A DNA stretch of 57,490 nucleotides from Ideonella sp. A 288 (GTDB lineage Bacteria; Pseudomonadota; Gammaproteobacteria; Burkholderiales; Burkholderiaceae_C). Shown here in pieces: positions 1-10,944 of this stretch. The stretch covers positions 1 through 57,490 of the forward strand of contig NZ_MWLO01000105.1 of assembly GCF_002198735.1 (NCBI RefSeq), in the 5' to 3' direction. Under the pieces are notes generated by a model, which saw only the letters and a program-made list of their open reading frames with translations, made no database searches and had not been told where the DNA came from. Numbering within the stretch: the first letter of the stretch is position 1; the number at the start of each line of letters is the position of its first letter. The position numbers were made by a program, and so were the translations under genes.

Positions 1-56
1 GCACTGGCGGCGGCGGCGGTGGTGGCCGCGGCGGCCGCCGGCGCGGCGGTCGCTGA
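1..56 (+). CDS. 3' end of an upstream gene with a Gly/Arg-rich tail (partial)
   Basis: In the frame starting at base 3 the sequence encodes a Gly/Arg-rich tail ([17 protein letters not shown]) that ends at TGA 54-56. Such RGG-type tails are typical of the disordered C-termini of RNA-binding proteins, including betaproteobacterial RluB-type pseudouridine synthases and DEAD-box helicases. An RluB-type gene before ndk is my guess from gene-order memory. Only 17 residues are visible, so the product cannot be named. The frame of ndk is also open back to base 1, but its translation there is an alanine-rich shadow. Confidence 0.4.
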   Translation, partial: TGGGGGGGRGGRRRGGR

Positions 57-84
57 GCCGGTCGTCCGAGCCGGGCTCTGCGCA

Positions 85-112
85 TCGAGACATCACACGG
101 CCCGGCTAGAAT
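85..112 (+). promoter_or_regulatory. Probable sigma-70 promoter of ndk
   Basis: TCGAGA (85-90) and TAGAAT (107-112) are separated by 16 bases and lie 45 bases before the ndk ATG. The -10 box is the loop of a hairpin, CCCGGC (101-106) / GCCGGG (113-118), which is followed by a T-rich stretch. The site may therefore also act as a terminator for the upstream gene. Confidence 0.45.
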
Positions 113-156
113 GCCGGGTTTCACTTTTTCGAGTCTTTAGACCTCAGGAGAATTTC

Positions 157-582
157 ATGGCCATTGAACGCACGCTGTCGATCATCAAGCCCGATGCGGT
201 TGCCAAGAACGTGATCGGACAGATCTATGCGCGCTTCGAGGGCGCCGGTCTCAAGATCATTGCAGCCAAGATGGCGCACCTGTCGCGCGGCGAGGCCGAG
301 GCCTTCTACGCCGTCCACAAGGCCCGTCCGTTCTTCAAGGACCTGGTCGAGTTCATGATCTCCGGCCCGGTCATGATCCAGGCGCTCGAAGGTGAGGGCG
401 CCATCGCCAAGAACCGCGAACTGATGGGCGCCACCGACCCGAAGAAGGCCGAGAAGGGCACCATCCGCGCCGATTTCGCCGACAGCATCGACGCCAACGC
501 CGTGCACGGTTCGGACGCTCCCGAGACGGCCGCCGTCGAGGTGAGCTTCTTCTTCCCCGGCATGAACGTTTACAGCCGCTGA
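157..582 (+). CDS. ndk: Nucleoside diphosphate kinase
   Basis: Ndk transfers the gamma-phosphate of ATP to nucleoside diphosphates through a phosphohistidine and balances NTP and dNTP pools in the cytoplasm. The 141-residue product starts [15 protein letters not shown] and has the active-site region [12 protein letters not shown], where the histidine of HGSD is the catalytic residue. The length is the normal family length. The ATG at 157 is preceded by CAGGAG (145-150) at a good distance; the open frame upstream is low-complexity alanine and is not part of the protein. It is followed 17 bases later by rlmN. Confidence 0.97.
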   Translation: MAIERTLSIIKPDAVAKNVIGQIYARFEGAGLKIIAAKMAHLSRGEAEAFYAVHKARPFFKDLVEFMISGPVMIQALEGEGAIAKNRELMGATDPKKAEKGTIRADFADSIDANAVHGSDAPETAAVEVSFFFPGMNVYSR

Positions 583-599
583 CCGGCCGGGCTCCCGGA

Positions 600-1754
600 G
601 TGGTCGTGGAGCGCCTCAACCTGCTCGACGTCGATCTCGACGGGCTCGTGGCGTTCTGCGGCGGGCTCGGCGAGAAGCGCTTCCGGGCCGTCCAACTGTT
701 CCGCTGGATCCACCAGAAGGGCGAGCTCGAGTTCGATCGCATGACCGATCTCGCGCGTTCACTGCGCGAGAAACTGGTCGAGGTGGCCGAGGTGAGGCCC
801 CTCACGGTCATCAGCGAGCACGTGTCGGCCGATGGCACGGTCAAGTGGCTGTTCGACGTCGGCCAGGGCAATGCGATCGAAACCGTCTTCATCCCCGAAG
901 ACGACCGCGGCACGCTGTGCGTGTCGTCGCAGGCCGGCTGCGCGGTGGGCTGCCGTTTCTGCTCCACCGGCCACCAGGGCTTCAGCCGCAACCTGAGCAC
1001 CGGCGAGATCGTCGCGCAGTTGTGGCACGCCGAGCACCACCTGCGCGTGCGGCTGGGCCTGAAGGACGGCGAACGCGCCATCGACAACGTGGTGATGATG
1101 GGCATGGGCGAGCCGCTGCAGAACTATGCGGCGCTGGTGCCGGCGTTGCGCACCATGCTGGATGACCATGGCTACGGCCTGTCGCGCCGCCGGGTGACGG
1201 TGTCCACCTCGGGCATGGTCGGCATGATCGACAAGCTGCGCGACGATTGCCCCGTGGCCTTGGCCGTGTCGCTGCATGCGCCTGACGATGCCCTGCGCGA
1301 CCAACTCGTTCCACTGAACCGCAAGGATGGCATTGCCGCGCTGATGCAGGCCTGCGTGCGCTACCTCGAGCGCGCGCCGCGCGACTTCATCACCTTCGAG
1401 TACTGCATGCTCGACGGCGTGAACGATTCGCCCGAGCAGGCGCGGCAGCTCGTGGATCTGGTGCAGGGCCGCGGGATGGCCGACGCGCCGCGCGTGTCCT
1501 GCAAGCTCAACGTCATTCCGTTCAACCCTTTCCCGGCGTCCGGCCTGAAGCGATCGCCGCGCGAGCAGGTGACGGCCTTCGCCAAGGTGCTGCAGGAAGC
1601 CGGCATCGTGACCACCATCCGCAAGACCCGCGGCGACGACATCGACGCCGCCTGCGGTCAACTGGCGGGCGAGGTGCAGGACCGCACCCAGGTCCAGGTG
1701 CGCATGATGCGTTCGCCCGTGCCCTCGCCACGCAGCCCGCGTGCGGTGCCATGA
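600..1754 (+). CDS. rlmN: Dual-specificity 23S rRNA/tRNA adenine-C2 methyltransferase
   Basis: RlmN is a radical SAM enzyme that methylates C2 of A2503 in 23S rRNA and A37 in some tRNAs. The 384-residue product has the CX3CX2C cluster motif as C114, C118 and C121 (GCAVGCRFC). The two further cysteines of the methyl-transfer mechanism are visible as C107 and C352 (DIDAACGQL), at spacings matching E. coli C118 and C355. GMGEPLQNY (about 168-176) is the SAM-binding GGE-like segment. The start is GTG at 600 or 606; no ATG fits. The stop overlaps the pilW start as ATGA. Confidence 0.96.
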   Translation: MVVERLNLLDVDLDGLVAFCGGLGEKRFRAVQLFRWIHQKGELEFDRMTDLARSLREKLVEVAEVRPLTVISEHVSADGTVKWLFDVGQGNAIETVFIPEDDRGTLCVSSQAGCAVGCRFCSTGHQGFSRNLSTGEIVAQLWHAEHHLRVRLGLKDGERAIDNVVMMGMGEPLQNYAALVPALRTMLDDHGYGLSRRRVTVSTSGMVGMIDKLRDDCPVALAVSLHAPDDALRDQLVPLNRKDGIAALMQACVRYLERAPRDFITFEYCMLDGVNDSPEQARQLVDLVQGRGMADAPRVSCKLNVIPFNPFPASGLKRSPREQVTAFAKVLQEAGIVTTIRKTRGDDIDAACGQLAGEVQDRTQVQVRMMRSPVPSPRSPRAVP

Positions 1755-2563
1755 TGCGCGTGCACCGTCGAAACCCTGCCCTGGTCGTGGTCACGGCCTT
1801 GCTGGCGGCATTGGCCGGCTGCGCCGCACCCGGACCGGACGGACAAGCGGTCGGTCGCGAGACGGTCACGGCATCCGAGCAAACCGATGCCGACCGCCGC
1901 GCACGGGTGCGCCTCGAATTGGCCACGGCCTACTTCTCGCGCGGCCAGCTCGAGACTGCGCTGGACGAACTCAAGCTGTCGCTGGCCGTCAAGCCCGATC
2001 AGGCCGAGGCCTACAACCTGCGCGGGCTGGTCTATGCCGCGCTCGGCGATGCCGCGGTGGCCGAGGCCAGTTTCCGCCGGGCGCTGCAGATCAATCCGCG
2101 CGATGCCGATGCGATGCACAACTATGGTTGGTTCCTGTGCCAGCAGCAGCGCTTCCCCGAATCGGTGGCGCAGTTCGGTCAGGCGCTCGAGCAGCCGCAG
2201 TACCGCGGCGCTGCCCGCACCCTCACGGCCCGTGGCCTGTGCCAGGCGAGGGCCGGCCAGTGGATGGAGGCCGAGGGCTCGCTGATGCGGTCATACGAGC
2301 TCGATCCGTCCAATCCGGCCACGGCCATGAACCTGACCGAAGTGCTGTACCGCCGAGCCGAGTACGAGCGCGCGCGGTTCTACATCGGCCGCGTCAACAG
2401 CCAGGCGAGCAGCGCCAATGCCCAGACGCTGTGGCTGGCCGCCCGCATCGAGCGCAAGCTGGGCGACATCCCGCGCATGCGCACGCTCGGCGACCAGCTC
2501 CGCGCGCGTTTCCCGCAATCGCCGGAAGCGCAGGCCTACGAACGTGGACAGTTCGATGAGTGA
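1751..2563 (+). CDS. pilW: Type IV pilus biogenesis/stability lipoprotein PilW (PilF-like)
   Basis: This is a 270-residue outer-membrane lipoprotein that, in its family, promotes multimerisation of the PilQ secretin. The N-terminus has a basic start, a hydrophobic stretch and the lipobox LAGC, with C24 as the lipidated cysteine. The remainder is a set of TPR helices (for example [20 protein letters not shown], about 51-70, then [20 protein letters not shown]). The start overlaps the rlmN stop by 4 bases and the gene overlaps the following RodZ-like gene by 8. The rlmN-pilW-rodZ-like-ispG-hisS order is conserved in many proteobacteria. Confidence 0.88.
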   Translation: MMRVHRRNPALVVVTALLAALAGCAAPGPDGQAVGRETVTASEQTDADRRARVRLELATAYFSRGQLETALDELKLSLAVKPDQAEAYNLRGLVYAALGDAAVAEASFRRALQINPRDADAMHNYGWFLCQQQRFPESVAQFGQALEQPQYRGAARTLTARGLCQARAGQWMEAEGSLMRSYELDPSNPATAMNLTEVLYRRAEYERARFYIGRVNSQASSANAQTLWLAARIERKLGDIPRMRTLGDQLRARFPQSPEAQAYERGQFDE

Positions 2564-3482
2564 ACCCGCTGCCACCGCCGACCGCCCCGCCGCTGCCAGA
2601 GTGGGCGCGGGTGCCATGCTCCGCTCGGCCCGCCAGGCGCAGGGTTTGCACATTGCGGCCCTGGCGGCATCGATCAAGGTGCCGCAGGCCAAGCTCGAGG
2701 CCCTCGAGGCAGAGCGCTATCAGGACCTGCCCGACGCCACCTTCGCGCGGGCCCTCGCCCAGACCGTTTGCCGCGCGCTCAAGATCGACCCGGGGCCTGT
2801 GCTTGCCGGCCTGCCGGCCGGCCACACCGATCGGCTGGAGCGGGTCGATGGCGGCCTGAATGCCCCGTTCCGCGAGCGGCCTGGCCACGCCGACCCGATG
2901 GACTGGCGCTGGATCAAGCGTCCCAGTTTCTGGGTCGTGGCGTTGCTGCTGGGCGCTGCGGCGGCGGTGTCCTTCCTGCCCATGACATGGTTTCAGTCGA
3001 TGACCAAGGTGGTGGCCGCCATCGGCGGTCGTTCCGAGTCGGCCGACCCGGCCCGCGGCAATGCCATGCCGGCTGAGCTGCCGGCATCGGCGCTGGCGGG
3101 AGCCATCGTCGAACACGCGGACATGCGCACGGCAACGGTCACCACTGCTGCGGGCGATGCCGCGTCGGCGTCGGTGACCGGGCATGCGCCGCCTGCTGCG
3201 GTGGTGGTGGCGGCGTCGGTGCCGACCGTGGCGCCGGCTGCGCTCGCGTCGGCCACGCGCATCCGGGCGGTCCAGGCGTCGTGGGTGCAGGTCACCGATT
3301 CGCGGGGCCAGGTGCTGTTGTCGCGCGTGCTGGCCGCAGGCGAGGAGATCGGCTTCGACAACGAGCCGCCTCTCAAGCTTCGCATCGGCAATGCCAGTGG
3401 CACCGAGGTGCTGCGCAACGGCCAGCCCGTGGATCTGGCACCATCGACGCGCGACAACATCGCCAACCTCGAAATCCGATGA
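2556..3482 (+). CDS. RodZ-like membrane protein: helix-turn-helix plus DUF4115
   Basis: The 308-residue product has an N-terminal HTH of the RodZ type (about 18-78, [20 protein letters not shown]), a basic segment RWIKRPSF, one membrane helix (about 124-142), an Ala/Val/Thr-rich linker, and a C-terminal beta domain (about 228-308) of DUF4115 type. RodZ links the MreB cytoskeleton to the membrane in rods; this protein has the same architecture, but its role in cell shape is inferred. The start was placed at ATG 2556 because the longer open frame upstream lies within pilW and is Arg/Ala noise. It overlaps ispG by ATGA. Confidence 0.8.
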   Translation: MSEPAATADRPAAARVGAGAMLRSARQAQGLHIAALAASIKVPQAKLEALEAERYQDLPDATFARALAQTVCRALKIDPGPVLAGLPAGHTDRLERVDGGLNAPFRERPGHADPMDWRWIKRPSFWVVALLLGAAAAVSFLPMTWFQSMTKVVAAIGGRSESADPARGNAMPAELPASALAGAIVEHADMRTATVTTAAGDAASASVTGHAPPAAVVVAASVPTVAPAALASATRIRAVQASWVQVTDSRGQVLLSRVLAAGEEIGFDNEPPLKLRIGNASGTEVLRNGQPVDLAPSTRDNIANLEIR

Positions 3483-4792
3483 ACACGCCCCCCGACGCCG
3501 CGCGCCTGCCGATGTCCGACGCCGCCGACGGCGACACGCCGATCATGCCGGCGCACCCTGCGCCGCGCCGATCGCGCCAAGCCCGGGTGACCTGGGGGCA
3601 GCGCGTCGTCACCGTGGGAGGCGACGCGCCGGTGCGGGTGCAGTCGATGACCAACACCGACACCGTCGATGCCATCGGCACGGCGATCCAGGTGAAGGAA
3701 CTGGCGCAGGCCGGCTCCGAATTGGTGCGCATCACGGTGAACACGCCCGAGGCGGCAGAGGCCGTGCCGGCCATCCGCGACCAACTCGACCGCATGGGCA
3801 TCGACGTGCCCCTGATCGGCGACTTCCATTACAACGGCCACCGCCTGCTCACCGACTTCCCGTCCTGCGCCCAGGCCTTGTCGAAGTACCGCATCAACCC
3901 CGGCAATGTCGGCAAGGGCGACAAGCGCGACCGGCAGTTTGCGCTGATGGTGGAAGCGGCCGCCCGGCATGACAAGGCCGTGCGCATCGGCGTCAACTGG
4001 GGCAGCCTCGACCAGGAGTTGCTGGCCTCGCTGATGGACCGCAATGCCGGCCGTCGCGTGCCCTGGGATGCGAAGCAGGTGATGTACCAGGCGCTGGTCG
4101 AGTCGGCCCTGCAGTCGGCCGACTGGGCGCGCGAGCTCGGGCTCGACCCCAACCAGATCATCATCAGCTGCAAGGTCAGTGGCGTGCAGGACCTGATCAC
4201 GGTCTACCAGGCCCTGGCCAGCCGCTGCGACTATGCGCTGCACCTGGGCCTCACCGAGGCCGGCATGGGCACCAAGGGCACGGTGGCCTCGGCGGTGTCG
4301 CTGGGCCACCTGCTGCAACAGGGCATCGGCGACACGATCCGTGTGTCGCTGACGCCCCAGCCGGGCGAGGCGCGCACGCAGGAGGTGGTGGTCGCGCTCG
4401 AGATCCTGCAGGCGCTCGGGCTGCGCAGCTTCAACCCCAGCGTCACGGCCTGTCCGGGCTGCGGCCGCACCACCAGCACCACCTTCCAGGAGCTGGCCAA
4501 GCAGATCGACGACCACCTTCGCGCGATGATGCCCTCCTGGCGCGAACGCTACCCCGGCGTCGAGACCATGAAGGTGGCGGTGATGGGCTGCATCGTCAAC
4601 GGGCCCGGCGAGAGCAAGCATGCCGACATCGGCATCAGCCTGCCCGGCACCGGCGAGGCACCCGCCGCGCCCGTGTACATCGATGGCGAGAAGGCTCTGA
4701 CGCTGCGTGGCGATGGCATCGCGGCGGACTTCTTCCGCCTCGTCGAGGACTACATCGAACGCCGCTTCGGCAGCGTCACCAGCGGTCATTGA
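3479..4792 (+). CDS. ispG: 4-hydroxy-3-methylbut-2-en-1-yl diphosphate synthase (IspG/GcpE)
   Basis: IspG is the [4Fe-4S] enzyme that converts MEcPP to HMBPP in the MEP isoprenoid pathway. The 437-residue product shows the cluster ligands C325 and C328 ([10 protein letters not shown]), C371 ([11 protein letters not shown]) and E378. The substrate-binding segments [11 protein letters not shown] and GDFHYNGH are intact. There is an extra hydrophilic N-terminus of about 35 residues compared with the E. coli enzyme (about 372 aa), and an insertion between the TIM barrel and the cluster domain is short. A second MEP enzyme, dxr, lies at 31441. Confidence 0.97.
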   Translation: MNTPPDAARLPMSDAADGDTPIMPAHPAPRRSRQARVTWGQRVVTVGGDAPVRVQSMTNTDTVDAIGTAIQVKELAQAGSELVRITVNTPEAAEAVPAIRDQLDRMGIDVPLIGDFHYNGHRLLTDFPSCAQALSKYRINPGNVGKGDKRDRQFALMVEAAARHDKAVRIGVNWGSLDQELLASLMDRNAGRRVPWDAKQVMYQALVESALQSADWARELGLDPNQIIISCKVSGVQDLITVYQALASRCDYALHLGLTEAGMGTKGTVASAVSLGHLLQQGIGDTIRVSLTPQPGEARTQEVVVALEILQALGLRSFNPSVTACPGCGRTTSTTFQELAKQIDDHLRAMMPSWRERYPGVETMKVAVMGCIVNGPGESKHADIGISLPGTGEAPAAPVYIDGEKALTLRGDGIAADFFRLVEDYIERRFGSVTSGH

Positions 4793-4864
4793 CGCTCGCG
4801 TCCGCCTCGACCCGTCCGCTTCTCCACTGACTTTCAACGGGCGCCCCTCCGCGCCCGACATCTC

Positions 4865-6187
<1,323 letters not shown>

Positions 6188-6216
6188 TCCCCCTTTCGAT
6201 ACGAACAGTGGCCGAC

Positions 6217-6879
6217 ATGGCAAATCAACTCGACCTGCAGGAGCAGGAACAACTCGACGAATTCAAGGCCTTCTGGAAACAGTACGGCAATGCCATCACC
6301 TGGGTGGTGACGATTGCGCTGCTGGCCTTTGCCGGCTGGAACGGCTGGAATTGGTGGCAACGCGAGCAGGCCGCCAAGGCTGGTGCGCTTTTCGAGGTGT
6401 TGGACACCGCGGCACAGGCTGGCGATGCCGCGAAGACCTCTCAGGTGTTCGACGACCTGAAGGAGCGTCATCCGCGCACGGTCTTCGCGCAGCAGGCTGG
6501 TCTGCTGGCGGCCAAGGTTCAATACCAGGCCGGCGCGGTCGACCGCGCGCAGGCCATCCTGGGTTGGGTGGCCGACAAGGGCTCTGAAGACGAATACCGC
6601 ACGCTGGCACGCTTGCGCCTGGCGGGCGTGTTGATGGACGCCAAGAAGTATGACGAGGCGCTCAAGCAACTCGATGCCGCCACGTCGCCCAGCTTCGCCG
6701 CCCTGGTGGCCGACCGCCGCGGTGACGTGTTGCTCGCGCAGGGCAAGCGGGAGGAGGCCAAGGCGGCGTTCGCGGCGTCCTACAAGGGTCTGGACGAGCG
6801 GCTCGAGTTCCGGAAGATCGTCGAGGCCAAGCTCACGGCGCTCGGCGTGGCCCCCGCCGCTTCGGGGGCCGCCCCGTGA
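6217..6879 (+). CDS. YfgM-like membrane-anchored TPR protein
   Basis: A 220-residue protein with a cytoplasmic N-terminus (about 1-24, MANQLDLQEQEQLDEFKAFW), one membrane helix (about 26-45) and a periplasmic TPR-like domain. In its family (YfgM, ancillary SecYEG/PpiD translocon subunit) it sits between hisS and bamB, exactly as here. The start ATG 6217 was chosen over an upstream GTG because the family N-terminus is MxxxLDLQEQEQ. The stop overlaps the bamB start by 4 bases, so the two are probably translationally coupled. Confidence 0.85.
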   Translation: MANQLDLQEQEQLDEFKAFWKQYGNAITWVVTIALLAFAGWNGWNWWQREQAAKAGALFEVLDTAAQAGDAAKTSQVFDDLKERHPRTVFAQQAGLLAAKVQYQAGAVDRAQAILGWVADKGSEDEYRTLARLRLAGVLMDAKKYDEALKQLDAATSPSFAALVADRRGDVLLAQGKREEAKAAFAASYKGLDERLEFRKIVEAKLTALGVAPAASGAAP

Positions 6880-7994
6880 TGGGGGAGGGTGGTCTGCGCA
6901 CGGCAGCGGTCGTTCTGGCACTGGCGCTCGCCGGCTGTGCGGCCGAAAAGCCGAAGCCGACGCCCCTGGTGCCGTTGACGGCCAAGATTGCGGGTCGGCA
7001 GATCTGGAGCGCGCGGGTCGACGGCATCCGCATGCCGCTGAACCTGCCGGTGCGCGATGGCGCGGTGACCGTGGCTGGCGCCGACGGCACGGTGATGGCC
7101 CTCGACCTGCAGACCGGGCGCGAGCAATGGCGCGGGCAGGCCGGCGCCAGGCTGTCGGCTGGCGTGGGCACCGACGGGCGGTGGGCCGCGGTGGTCACCG
7201 TCGGCAGCGAACTCGTGGTGCTGGAGCGGGGTGTGCGAAAGTGGTCTGCGCGCCTGGATTCGAGCACCATCACCGCGCCCCTGGTGGCCGGTGAGCGGGT
7301 CTTCGTGATGGGGGTCGACCGCATCGTCCATGCCTTCGACGCCGTCGACGGTCGCCGCCTGTGGTCGTACTCGCGCACCGGCGAGGCGCTCACGCTGGCG
7401 CAGCCCGGCGTCCTCGTGGCCTACAAGGACACGTTGGTCGTGGGACAGGGTGCCTCGCTCGTCGGCATCGATCCCACCAAGGGCAGCGTGCGCTGGGAGA
7501 CGGCCATCACCTCGCCACGCGGCACCAACGAGGTCGAGCGCCTGAACGACCTGATCGGGCCGGCCCTGCGCCTGGGCGATCTGGTGTGTGCCCGCGCCTT
7601 CCAGACTGCGGTGGGCTGCGTGGCCGCCAACAACGCCACATTGAAGTGGAGCCGGCTCGTCGGCGGCCTGCAGGCCCTGGGAGGCGATGCCGACCTGCTG
7701 TTCGGCGCCGACGCATCCGACCGCATCACCGCCTGGCGCACGCCCAGCGGCGAGACGGCCTGGACCAACGAGACGCTGCTGTACCGCGGCCTCAGCGGGC
7801 CGGCCGTCGCGGGGCGCACCGTGATCTTCGGCGACGCCGAGGGCCAGGTGCATTTCCTCGATCGCCAGACGGGCGAAGCGCTGCTGCGCCAGACCACCGA
7901 TGGCTCAGCGGTGATCGCGCCGCCCGTGGTGGTGGGCACCACGGTGCTCGTGGCCACGCGCAACGGCGGCATCTTCGCCTTCCGCCCCGAGTGA
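6876..7994 (+). CDS. bamB: Outer-membrane protein assembly lipoprotein BamB
   Basis: BamB is the beta-propeller lipoprotein of the BAM complex. The 372-residue product has a lipoprotein signal ending LALAGC (C21 if translation starts at GTG 6876; ATG 6879 is equally possible) and repeated PQQ-type blades with the pattern GxVxALDxxTGxxxW (for example [13 protein letters not shown] and [12 protein letters not shown]). It partners BamA (34006), which is encoded elsewhere in this window. It is preceded by the YfgM-like gene with a GTGA overlap and followed by der. Confidence 0.93.
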   Translation: MMGEGGLRTAAVVLALALAGCAAEKPKPTPLVPLTAKIAGRQIWSARVDGIRMPLNLPVRDGAVTVAGADGTVMALDLQTGREQWRGQAGARLSAGVGTDGRWAAVVTVGSELVVLERGVRKWSARLDSSTITAPLVAGERVFVMGVDRIVHAFDAVDGRRLWSYSRTGEALTLAQPGVLVAYKDTLVVGQGASLVGIDPTKGSVRWETAITSPRGTNEVERLNDLIGPALRLGDLVCARAFQTAVGCVAANNATLKWSRLVGGLQALGGDADLLFGADASDRITAWRTPSGETAWTNETLLYRGLSGPAVAGRTVIFGDAEGQVHFLDRQTGEALLRQTTDGSAVIAPPVVVGTTVLVATRNGGIFAFRPE

Positions 7995-8031
7995 GCGCCT
8001 TGCAGAGTCCGCAAGGCCCCGGGTCGCGCCG

Positions 8032-9369
8032 ATGAAGCCGGTCATCGCGCTGGTCGGCCGCCCCAATGTCGGCAAGTCGACCCTGTTCAACCGGTTGACG
8101 AAGAGCCGCGACGCCATCGTCGCCGACTTCGCCGGCCTCACGCGCGACCGCCACTACGGTGACGGCCGGCACGGCCGGCAGGAGTTCATCGCGGTCGACA
8201 CTGGCGGCTTCGAACCCCAGAAACCCACCGGCGTGGTGGCGATGATGGCGCGCCAGACCAAGCAGGCCGTGGCCGAGGCCGATGTGGTGATCTTCGTCGT
8301 CGACGCCCGCACCGGCGTGTCGGGGCAGGACCACGACATCGCGCGCTACCTCCGCACGTCGGGCAAGTTGGTGCTGCTGGCGGTGAACAAGGCCGAGGGC
8401 CTGATCGAATCGCCCAAGCTGGCCGAGTTCCACGAACTGGGCATCGGCGAGCCGCACCCGATCTCGGCATCGCATGGCCAGGGCATCCGCAGCCTGCTCG
8501 ATGCGGCGCTGCAGGCGTTTCCTGAGCCGGCCGAGGACGACGAGGCCGACGACGAGGCCAAGCCGATCCGCCTGGCCGTGGCTGGCCGCCCGAACGCGGG
8601 CAAGTCCACGCTCATCAACACCTGGCTGGGCGAGGAGCGCCTGGTGGCCTTCGACCAGCCAGGCACCACGCGCGATGCCATCAGCGTGCCTTTCGAGCAG
8701 GGCGGGCAGCGCTTCGAACTGATCGACACGGCGGGCCTGCGCCGCAAGGGCAAGGTGTTCGAGGCGGTCGAGAAGTTCTCGGTTGTCAAGACCTTGCAGG
8801 CCATTGCGGATGCCAACGTGGTGGTGCTGCTGATCGACGCCACACAGGGCATCAGCGACCAGGATGCCCACATTGCCGGCTACATCCTGGAGGCCGGTCG
8901 CGCCGTCGTCATCGCCGTCAACAAGTGGGAGGCGATCGACACCTACCAGCGCCAGATGCTCGAGCGATCGGTCGAACAGCGCCTGCCCTTCCTGAAGTTC
9001 GCCCAGGTGCTGTACATCTCGGCGCTGCAGCGCAAGGGCCTGGGCCCGCTGTGGAAGGCCATCGTCGATGCGCACCGCTCGGCCACCGCCAAGTTGCCCA
9101 CGCCGGTGCTCACTCGGCTGCTGCAGGAGGCCGTCACGCACCAGGCCCCCAAGCGGTCGGGCATGTCCCGGCCCAAGCTGCGCTATGCGCACCAGGGCGG
9201 CATGAACCCGCCGATCGTGGTCATCCACGGCAATGCGCTGGAGCACGTCACCGAGTCCTACAAGCGATTCCTCGAGGCGCGGGTGCGCGAGCACTTCAAG
9301 CTGACGGGCACACCACTGCGCATCGAGTTCCGCTCGTCGCGCAATCCGTTCGACGACGCGAAGAATTGA
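8032..9369 (+). CDS. der: Ribosome-associated GTPase Der (EngA)
   Basis: Der is a tandem two-domain GTPase needed for 50S assembly. The 445-residue product has the first P-loop GRPNVGKS (9-16) with DTGG (56-59) and NK (about 119-120), then after an acidic linker (EDDEADDEA) the second P-loop GRPNAGKS (185-192) with DTAG. A C-terminal KH-like domain ends PFDDAKN. The length is that of the family. It lies 37 bases downstream of bamB and 74 bases upstream of hfq. Confidence 0.97.
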   Translation: MKPVIALVGRPNVGKSTLFNRLTKSRDAIVADFAGLTRDRHYGDGRHGRQEFIAVDTGGFEPQKPTGVVAMMARQTKQAVAEADVVIFVVDARTGVSGQDHDIARYLRTSGKLVLLAVNKAEGLIESPKLAEFHELGIGEPHPISASHGQGIRSLLDAALQAFPEPAEDDEADDEAKPIRLAVAGRPNAGKSTLINTWLGEERLVAFDQPGTTRDAISVPFEQGGQRFELIDTAGLRRKGKVFEAVEKFSVVKTLQAIADANVVVLLIDATQGISDQDAHIAGYILEAGRAVVIAVNKWEAIDTYQRQMLERSVEQRLPFLKFAQVLYISALQRKGLGPLWKAIVDAHRSATAKLPTPVLTRLLQEAVTHQAPKRSGMSRPKLRYAHQGGMNPPIVVIHGNALEHVTESYKRFLEARVREHFKLTGTPLRIEFRSSRNPFDDAKN

Positions 9370-9443
9370 GGACGCCCCGGAACCGAGGGCTTTCCCGGTG
9401 TGTTAAGGTCCATCGCTTGTGAACTCTCAACACGGAGCATATC

Positions 9444-9686
9444 GTGTCAAACAAAGGGCAACTCCTACAAGACCCCTTCCTCAACCTGCTGCGCAAGGAG
9501 CATGTTCCGGTCTCGATCTATCTCGTCAATGGCATCAAGCTCCAGGGCCACATCGAGTCGTTCGACCAGTACGTCGTGCTGTTGCGCAACACGGTCACGC
9601 AGATGGTCTACAAGCATGCCATCTCCACGGTGGTACCGGGCCGGCCGGTGAACTTCCACGCCAACGAACCGGGCGAGCAGGCCTGA
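9444..9686 (+). CDS. hfq: RNA chaperone Hfq
   Basis: Hfq is the hexameric Sm-like protein that pairs small RNAs with mRNAs. The 80-residue product (GTG start, [19 protein letters not shown]) has the Sm1 motif region [20 protein letters not shown] and the Sm2 motif YKHAIST. The C-terminal tail is very short (about 12 residues), as in other betaproteobacteria. GGAG at 9434-9437 lies six bases before the GTG. It is placed between der and hflX rather than after miaA, a typical Burkholderiales arrangement. Confidence 0.97.
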   Translation: MSNKGQLLQDPFLNLLRKEHVPVSIYLVNGIKLQGHIESFDQYVVLLRNTVTQMVYKHAISTVVPGRPVNFHANEPGEQA

Positions 9687-9723
9687 GCCCGCGCCACCGA
9701 ACGCGACCCGTCGCGGCCCGATC

Positions 9724-10944
9724 TTGAGTTCCGACGTGAGCGGCCCGCAAGGGTCGTCCGAGGGCGGGCCCTCCCGGGCCGTGCTGGTCGGTGTCGATTT
9801 CGGCACGGGACACTCCTTCGACCCCACCCTCGACGAACTGGCGCTGCTGGCGAGTTCGGCGGGGGACGAGACCGTCGCCCGTGTCATCGCGCGTCGCAGC
9901 GCGCCCGATGCAGCGTTGTTCATCGGCTCCGGCAAGGCGGACGAGGTCAAGGCCCTGGTAGTGCTGCATGGTGCCGACGGCGTGCTGTTCGACCAGGCTC
10001 TGTCGCCGGCCCAGCAGCGCAACCTCGAACGCCACCTGGGCGTGCCCGTGGCCGATCGCACCGCGCTGATCCTCGAGATCTTCGCGCGCCGTGCCAAGAG
10101 CCATGAAGGCAAGCTGCAGGTCGAACTGGCCCGGCTGCAATACCTGTCCACCCGGCTGGTGAGGCGTTGGTCTCACCTCGAGCGCCAGCGGGGCGGTGTC
10201 GGCCATCGCGGTGGCCCGGGCGAGGCGCAGATCGAACTCGATCGCCGCATGCTGGGTGAGCGCATCAAGACGCTCCGGGCCCGCCTCGAGAAGGTCAAGC
10301 GCCAGCGTGGCACGCAGCGCCGCGCCCGCGAGCGCAGCGGTTCGTTCCGCGTCTCGCTCGTCGGCTACACCAACGCAGGCAAGTCGACGCTGTTCAACGC
10401 CCTGGTGAAGGCGCAGGCCTATGCCGCCGACCAGCTGTTCGCCACGCTCGACACCACCACCCGGTCGATGTACCTCGAAGCACTGGGCACCAGTGTCTCG
10501 CTGTCCGACACCGTGGGCTTCATTCGCGACCTGCCGCACAAGCTGGTAGAGGCCTTCGAGGCCACCTTGCAGGAGGCAGCAGAGGCCGACCTGCTGTTGC
10601 ATGTGGTCGATGCCAGCAGCCCGGTCTTGCAGGAGCAGCGCGACGAGGTCGAGCGCGTGCTGCAGGAGATCGGCGCCGGCGATGTGCCGCAAGTTCTCGT
10701 GTACAACAAGATCGACCGCCTCGATCCGCTGCCTCGGCAGGCGCACGACTGGATCGAACGCAGCCCCGGGCACTGGGTACCTCGTGTGTTCGTTGGAGCG
10801 CTGCACGGCCAGGGCCTCGACGTGCTGCGTGGCCTGATTGCGCGGGCGGCGTCTCCCGAGGGCTTGAATCCGCCGCTCTCGGCGCCATCTCCTGACCTGA
10901 CTCCGGAATCCTCTCTCGGCTCGGCGTTACCATTCCCCCCCTGA
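9724..10944 (+). CDS. hflX: GTPase HflX
   Basis: HflX is a ribosome-binding GTPase that splits stalled or heat-damaged ribosomes. The 406-residue product has the N-terminal HflX domain (GADGVLFDQALSPAQQRNLE; GGPGEAQIELDRR), a basic helical linker, then the G domain with P-loop GYTNAGKSTLF, DTVGFIRDLPH and NKID. The start is either TTG 9724 or GTG 9736; neither has a clear Shine-Dalgarno sequence. The stop TGA shares its A with the hflK ATG, indicating translational coupling. Confidence 0.93.
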   Translation: MSSDVSGPQGSSEGGPSRAVLVGVDFGTGHSFDPTLDELALLASSAGDETVARVIARRSAPDAALFIGSGKADEVKALVVLHGADGVLFDQALSPAQQRNLERHLGVPVADRTALILEIFARRAKSHEGKLQVELARLQYLSTRLVRRWSHLERQRGGVGHRGGPGEAQIELDRRMLGERIKTLRARLEKVKRQRGTQRRARERSGSFRVSLVGYTNAGKSTLFNALVKAQAYAADQLFATLDTTTRSMYLEALGTSVSLSDTVGFIRDLPHKLVEAFEATLQEAAEADLLLHVVDASSPVLQEQRDEVERVLQEIGAGDVPQVLVYNKIDRLDPLPRQAHDWIERSPGHWVPRVFVGALHGQGLDVLRGLIARAASPEGLNPPLSAPSPDLTPESSLGSALPFPP

